From Larix sibirica (Eukaryota; Streptophyta; Pinopsida; Pinales; Pinaceae): DNA of 12,596 bases. The notes under the pieces were generated by a model. That model ran no database searches. It saw only the letters and a list, made by a program, of their open reading frames with translations, and had not been told where the DNA came from. Location: positions 32,486-45,081 of the forward strand of contig NWUY0300007757.1 in the NCBI GenBank assembly GCA_004151065.3, given 5' to 3'. Below are positions 8,528 to 12,596 of this stretch, in pieces. Within the stretch, counting starts at the first letter, position 1. Every line of letters starts with the position of its first letter. Position numbers and translations under genes: made by a program.

Positions 8528-11500
8528 TCAATCCTCACCGGACCGGCAAACACAGAACAGTTCAGGATTTCCAGGTGGACCAACAGGTTGACCACCGTAG
8601 GCACAGTCGAAGCAGCCTTCATCGTACAGATACTCCTCTAATTCTCTTTGTTCAAGGATGGCATCCACATCCTGGGAGTCATCTGGTACATAGTCATCTT
8701 CTTTGTATTTTGGTTCAGGATACAACCATTCACTGAAGCATTTTTCAATATCAAATCCGTGTAGAACCTCATTTTCTTCTCCAAGGATTTCACTAGCAAA
8801 CATGGATTCAACTTTGTAGTCCAGTGGTAGAGTTCTACGATGTATTTTCGTATCCAGCCTGTTACCTTTCACATCCCGCTTAATATACTTCTGGGTTACA
8901 TGGACTGTGTGTTCCAGAGGACGATACTGGCCTCCGTGATGCTTTAACAGGAATTTGAACCATAAATTATGCTGGTATGCTACCTGCATATCTGCCTGCA
9001 TGTGCAAAATGAAGTTTGCACGCCTATTTTTCCAGTCTGTTCATGGACAAAACTTATCCAACAAGACTTCTGTCCAACTGGACCATGCCTTATTTCTCAT
9101 ATTGCCGGGATCGACACAAATAACAATGGCGGTCTGTTCCATGCAAAATTGAAGAATCAAATTATAAGATGTCCACGTGAGGTTTCCCTCACCAATATCT
9201 ACATACCATACAGGGCCATCTTTTTCGTCGTTGCAGTCTATCCAAAGCTCACGACATTTCCAGAGCTTTTCCTGAGCTTTTGAAAACCATATAAAAGCGG
9301 GTTTCTCCCACCTTTCTAGAATATGCAGCTTGCAGGAATTTATTTGAATTTCTATGATCCATGTCAAGCTAAGATATTTTTCAGCTTGATGTCTATCTGC
9401 ATAATCTAACAATTCTCTCCTTTCATCTGGAGACAAGCTTTCATCCCACGGTTTCATAAAAAGAGCATTCCGTGGCATACTCCTGACATAGTTAGGTTCA
9501 GTTCCTTCAGCTAGGGCAGACATCTTACCTTTATCATCTTTAGAACCGGAACTAGAACCAACTGAAAACATATTTAAACTGATAGCTTTTCCTTCTTCTT
9601 GCTGCACAATTTCACGCGTAAGCATATCAACCAAACAATTTAGGTAACCTGGTTTATACACAATATCATAATCAAAATTAGATAACCAGATAAACCATTT
9701 CAGTATCCTGCTACTGTTTTCTGCCATTAAATTTTCATTCTTGAAGATTCCAAGCATGATCTTCAAATCAGTTCTAATCACAAATTTGACAGGCTTAAGA
9801 AACATGATAAAATGATGAACTGTCTTTTTGACAGCAAGTATTTCCTTGTGGCTACTTGGGTAATTCAATTCTGTGGATTTAAAGGAACCTGAAGCATAAC
9901 CAAAAATATTCTCTCTTCCATCGATCTCTTCTAACAGTACACCACCCCAAGTAGTATTAGATGCATTTGTTTCAATTATCAGCTTACCCTTTCCTTGTGG
10001 TAGGTGGAGAGCAGGAAGATCTTTCACTCTGGCTTTTATTTTCTGAACAACCAAAGTCATTTCTTCAGACCATGCAGCTGGCTTTTTCTTTAGTCTCTGC
10101 TGCAAGCAATGAATATGAGAGGCTTGTCCTCTGTAGAATGGTCTGATATAGTTAAGGCTTCCAAGAAACCTTTGCAACTGAGTCTTATCAAGAATTTTAT
10201 CTGGAAAATGTTCAAATGCTTGAAGTACATGCTGCTGCAGAACAACTTGACCAGATTTAATACGAAAACCAAGAAAATCCATCTCAGTTTTCCCACCTTC
10301 CATTTTTGATGCAGATAAGACTAGACCATGTTTAAATACAAGCTCATAAAACTTCTGAAGATGCTTAACATGATCTTGAAGGTTTTTTGAACAGATTAAA
10401 ATATCATCAATAAAAACTAACAACCAGGGAATATCCCGAAAGATATCTTCCATCCGCTTTTGGAATTCAGATGGAGCATTCTTTATACCAAAGGGCATAA
10501 CCTTCCACTGGTACTGACCATGGGGGACAACAAATGCAGTTTTGAAGTGATCCTTCGCTTCAATGCCTATCTGATAAAAACCAGATTTTAGATCAAATTT
10601 ACTGAATACTGTGCAGCCTGTTATTTTCTGCAGTAAACTTGATTTATCAGGTAGTGGGTACCTTACTTTCTGGAGTACGGCATTCAATGGCTTGTAATTC
10701 ACCACTAGCCTGGGATTTCCCCTTTTCTGCTCATAGTGCTTATTCACAATAAAGGCTCTACAAGCCCAAGGGCTCTTGGATGGTTCTATCAAACCTTTGC
10801 TTAACAATTCTTGAATCTCTTTTGAGCAGAATTCCTTTTCTGAAGGGCTCATCAATCTTGCAGATGCTTTCATTGGCTTAATTTTCTGCAATGGATCAAA
10901 CGGTAGAGAAACGAAATATTTCTCTCTAGTCCAGAAAGCATTTGGACTTTCAGAGCAATAGTCTTTAACCAATTTTTCTTTGATTGCAGCTACAGCTTTG
11001 TCACCATGCATTTCTGCATAGGCTAAGCATCTTTCCATTTTATTCAAATAACTGACTGAACTGACTGACTTGACTTGACTTGACTCTACAGGAATTGGCT
11101 TACATTTATGTAGAGGGTCAAAACTCAAAGGAACTGAAACAACTTTTCCCGAGACTGTACATGAGAAAAGCATTTGCTTGGTATCAACAGAGAATGGACT
11201 GACCTTCTGCAAAAACTCAGAACCAAGGACACAGTCTTCTTTAATAACATCTAACCTAAACAAAGACAACTGACTATACACACTAGACAATTGAACAGGA
11301 AAGTCTTTAACTTTACCAGACAATACTACAGGTGAACCCTCAATTGAAGAACCAAATTCACTAGCTTTTTCCCAGTATAATTGAGGAATAGCATTACCTT
11401 TAGCAAGATTAAATTGACATCTAGAATCAATCATACACTGTACATAATACGCTTTAAACTCAACAGGGCAAAACTTTATTGTTATAAACATCTTTGGACC

Positions 11501-12025
11501 AGACAAAGCACAAAGGAGATGAGGACATTGTGACTGAGGAGATTGTGGAGGAGTAGATGAAGGGGATTCTTCTTTTGACTCAGGATTGAAACAGGCTCTC
11601 TCAATTTGTTTTGACAGCTCTTCATCTGAAGATTGATCTTTCTCACTCACAAGGATAGTGATCATACTTTTTAGTTCTTCAATCTCTCTGAGAAGGAGTT
11701 TCAACTTATTCTATTTTTCTTTGAGTTGTAACCTGAGGAGTTTTTCTTTATCTGTTCTATGGGACTGTCTGTCACTATGACTTCCTGGTTAATCTTGGTA
11801 GATTTCTGCAGGGTTATAATGGACAGTAGGAACATAAGATATTTTTCCTTTCCCTTTCATTGTCTCAAGCTGGGATTGCAATCTTTTCTTTTCCTCACGG
11901 AGCTCTGTTCTCTCTTGGTGTCTATATACAGAGATGGTAGATAACTGTAAATCAATATCTGCAATATTCTTTTCTATGGACTGTATAGAGGATTTAGGAG
12001 AACGGGAAACATATATAAGGAAAAG
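8528..12025 (-). pseudogene. Viral polymerase polyprotein: coiled coil, protease, RT, RNase H, unknown extension
   Basis: One frame runs from 12025 to 8528 with stops at 11791-11789 (TAA), 11713-11711 (TAG) and 9043-9041 (TGA). The longest open part is 11704-9041, 887 codons. In order: charged coiled-coil-like segments (about 11990-11590); a retropepsin-like protease with IDSR at 11431-11420, where DSG or DTG is expected; reverse transcriptase with FSKFDLKSGFYQI (Asp codon 10594-10592), PFGIKNAPSEFQ, and FIDD with Asp codons at 10408-10403; RNase H with ETNASNTTWGG (Asn at 9967-9965 where Asp is usual), SSHKEIL (Glu at 9844-9842), RTDLK (Asp at 9769-9767) and NCLVDMLTRE (Asp at 9628-9626). 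After RNase H about 360 further codons follow, crossing the TGA in the same frame and ending CVCRSGED. In an intact virus this protein matures the virion proteins and copies the RNA into DNA. Protease and RNase H would be inactive here. No ATG precedes 11860 in this frame, so it may once have been fused to the coat protein or begun at an unseen start. Confidence 0.9.
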
Positions 12026-12596
12026 TCAAACTCTGGGCGACTACACCCCCCTAAATGTGCATCAGAATCGGAATCAGACTCGGATGAGGAAAAGGACGAG
12101 GCTGGGGCACATTTAGCTAAACCTAGGTTGTCAGAATCTGTACATAAAGAATCAGAGTCAGAAGAATAATCATCAGGTAAATATACAATTTCTCCGAAAG
12201 GAGGAGGAGAGTTAGCAGTAACTTCATACAAATCCCACCAAGCAGGGTCAAGATTTTTACATAGGGCAGCTAGGCGAGGACAGGAATTTCTCTCAGGGCA
12301 TTTGGCAGCCCAATGATCAGATTTGCCACATATGAAACAAACATTCTTTTTACCCTTCTTGGTCCTTCTTTTCACATATCTCTTGGCTTTATATTTGGAC
12401 TTTTTATAGGGCTTCTTATATCTGTATTCTTTAAACCGATGTTTAGATCTGTGGCGATATTCTTTATTAGGATGGTAGCGGGGTTTAGAAGTATAAAAAC
12501 ATTTTTTCTTCTTTTTCTTGCAACTGCATGAACCAGAACCAAAGTGACCACGATTGTGTGCACCGCACCCCCAATCAGGCATTCCAGCTACATCCT
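11974..12596 (-). CDS. Coat protein C-terminal part (partial, CCHC zinc knuckle)
   Basis: The coat protein builds the icosahedral shell and binds RNA. The frame is open to the right edge, so the start is outside the window; the ATG at 12582 is probably internal. Visible parts in order: a Cys/His cluster (WGCGAH...GHFGSGSCSC, about 12570-12520); a Lys/Arg-rich stretch (about 12520-12345) typical of the RNA-binding arm; a retroviral-type knuckle, CFICGKSDHWAAKC (12339-12298, C-x2-C-x4-H-x4-C); then an acidic Ser/Asp-rich tail (SDSDS, SSSESDSDSD) common in caulimovirid coat proteins. The last 52 bases overlap the polymerase frame in another reading frame, and the tail there (MFPVLLNPLYSP) is unlike the acidic region. 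That could be a natural ORF overlap or a frameshift in a former polyprotein. Confidence 0.85.
   Translation of the reverse strand, partial: DVAGMPDWGCGAHNRGHFGSGSCSCKKKKKKCFYTSKPRYHPNKEYRHRSKHRFKEYRYKKPYKKSKYKAKRYVKRRTKKGKKNVCFICGKSDHWAAKCPERNSCPRLAALCKNLDPAWWDLYEVTANSPPPFGEIVYLPDDYSSDSDSLCTDSDNLGLAKCAPASSFSSSESDSDSDAHLGGCSRPEFDFSLYMFPVLLNPLYSP

Larger units (their letters stand above)
6440..12596 (-). mobile_element. Endogenous caulimovirid (plant pararetrovirus), permuted and defective, open at right edge
   Basis: The minus strand carries the full caulimovirid toolkit: coat protein with CCHC knuckle, protease, reverse transcriptase, RNase H, an intergenic region with TATA box, poly(A) signal and tRNA-Met primer-binding site, and a 30K-type movement protein. 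There are no LTRs and no integrase, which separates it from LTR retrotransposons. With the missing N-terminal coat region the genome would be roughly 7 kb, in the family's range. The left viral end falls between the movement-protein stop (6462) and about 6420; the right end is outside the window. I cannot assign a genus. Confidence 0.9.

Noticed and set aside
8467-9283. Plus-strand open frames at 8467-8736, 8955-9152 and 8969-9283
   Set aside because: They lie antisense to the long viral polymerase frame and show no motif; they are shadows of it.
12008-12020. TATATAAGG on the plus strand, like a viral TATA box
   Set aside because: It lies inside the coat-protein frame and points against the viral sense. 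The site at 8201-8195 is in the right place and orientation.
12313-12531. Plus-strand frame with a hydrophobic, membrane-like sequence
   Set aside because: It is the complement of the Lys/Arg-rich coat-protein arm. AAG and AAA codons read backwards give Leu and Phe, so the hydrophobicity is an artefact.
6440-12596. LTR retrotransposon (Gypsy) as an alternative to a caulimovirid
   Set aside because: The reverse transcriptases are related, but here there is a 30K movement protein, no integrase after RNase H, no LTRs, and the primer-binding site lies in an intergenic promoter-leader region.
1-12596. tRNA genes, rRNA, CRISPR arrays or bacterial operons
   Set aside because: No B-box-like GGTTCGAATCC, no regular short spaced repeats and no bacterial gene organisation were seen.

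Overview
This window looks like nuclear DNA of a vascular (probably seed) plant. The evidence is a broken intron-containing amino-acid transporter gene of the LHT type, remains of plant retrotransposons, and a long integrated copy of a plant pararetrovirus (family Caulimoviridae). No intact host gene is visible. The species cannot be told from the sequence alone.

Layout. Bases 1-5188 are AT-rich, gene-poor DNA. They hold a divergent two-copy tandem repeat (330-500), a decayed LINE reverse-transcriptase 3' end (about 560-1010, + strand), a Copia-like LTR on the minus strand (3847-4333) with a primer-binding site on one side and a polypurine tract on the other, a second partial LTR end (4361-4439) next to an undetermined base (4360), and an AT-rich minisatellite (about 4445-4628). 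Bases 5189-6335 (+ strand) hold four exon remnants of an LHT (lysine/histidine-transporter-like) pseudogene with a frameshift, stops and a lost splice donor.

From about 6440 to the right edge, the minus strand carries an endogenous caulimovirid. In sense order (high to low coordinates) it contains: the C-terminal half of a coat protein with a CCHC zinc knuckle (open at the window edge); a polymerase frame with coiled coil, aspartic protease, reverse transcriptase, RNase H and a long unassigned C-terminal extension; an intergenic region with a TATA box, a leader carrying a short upstream ORF, a poly(A) signal and a tRNA-Met primer-binding site; then the movement-protein frame. The viral sequence stops just after the movement protein. 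The usual circular order is MP-CP-Pol-intergenic, so this insert is circularly permuted or part of a tandem array.

The virus is dead as it stands. There is one in-frame stop in the movement-protein frame and three in the polymerase frame. The protease active-site glycine is arginine, and the first RNase H catalytic aspartate is asparagine. Several of these changes are C-to-T or G-to-A transitions that fall in CHG context, as expected if the copy was methylated and silenced by the host. The most novel parts are the roughly 360-residue extension after RNase H, the Cys/His cluster upstream of the coat-protein zinc knuckle, and the compact layout in which the poly(A) signal nearly touches the primer-binding site.
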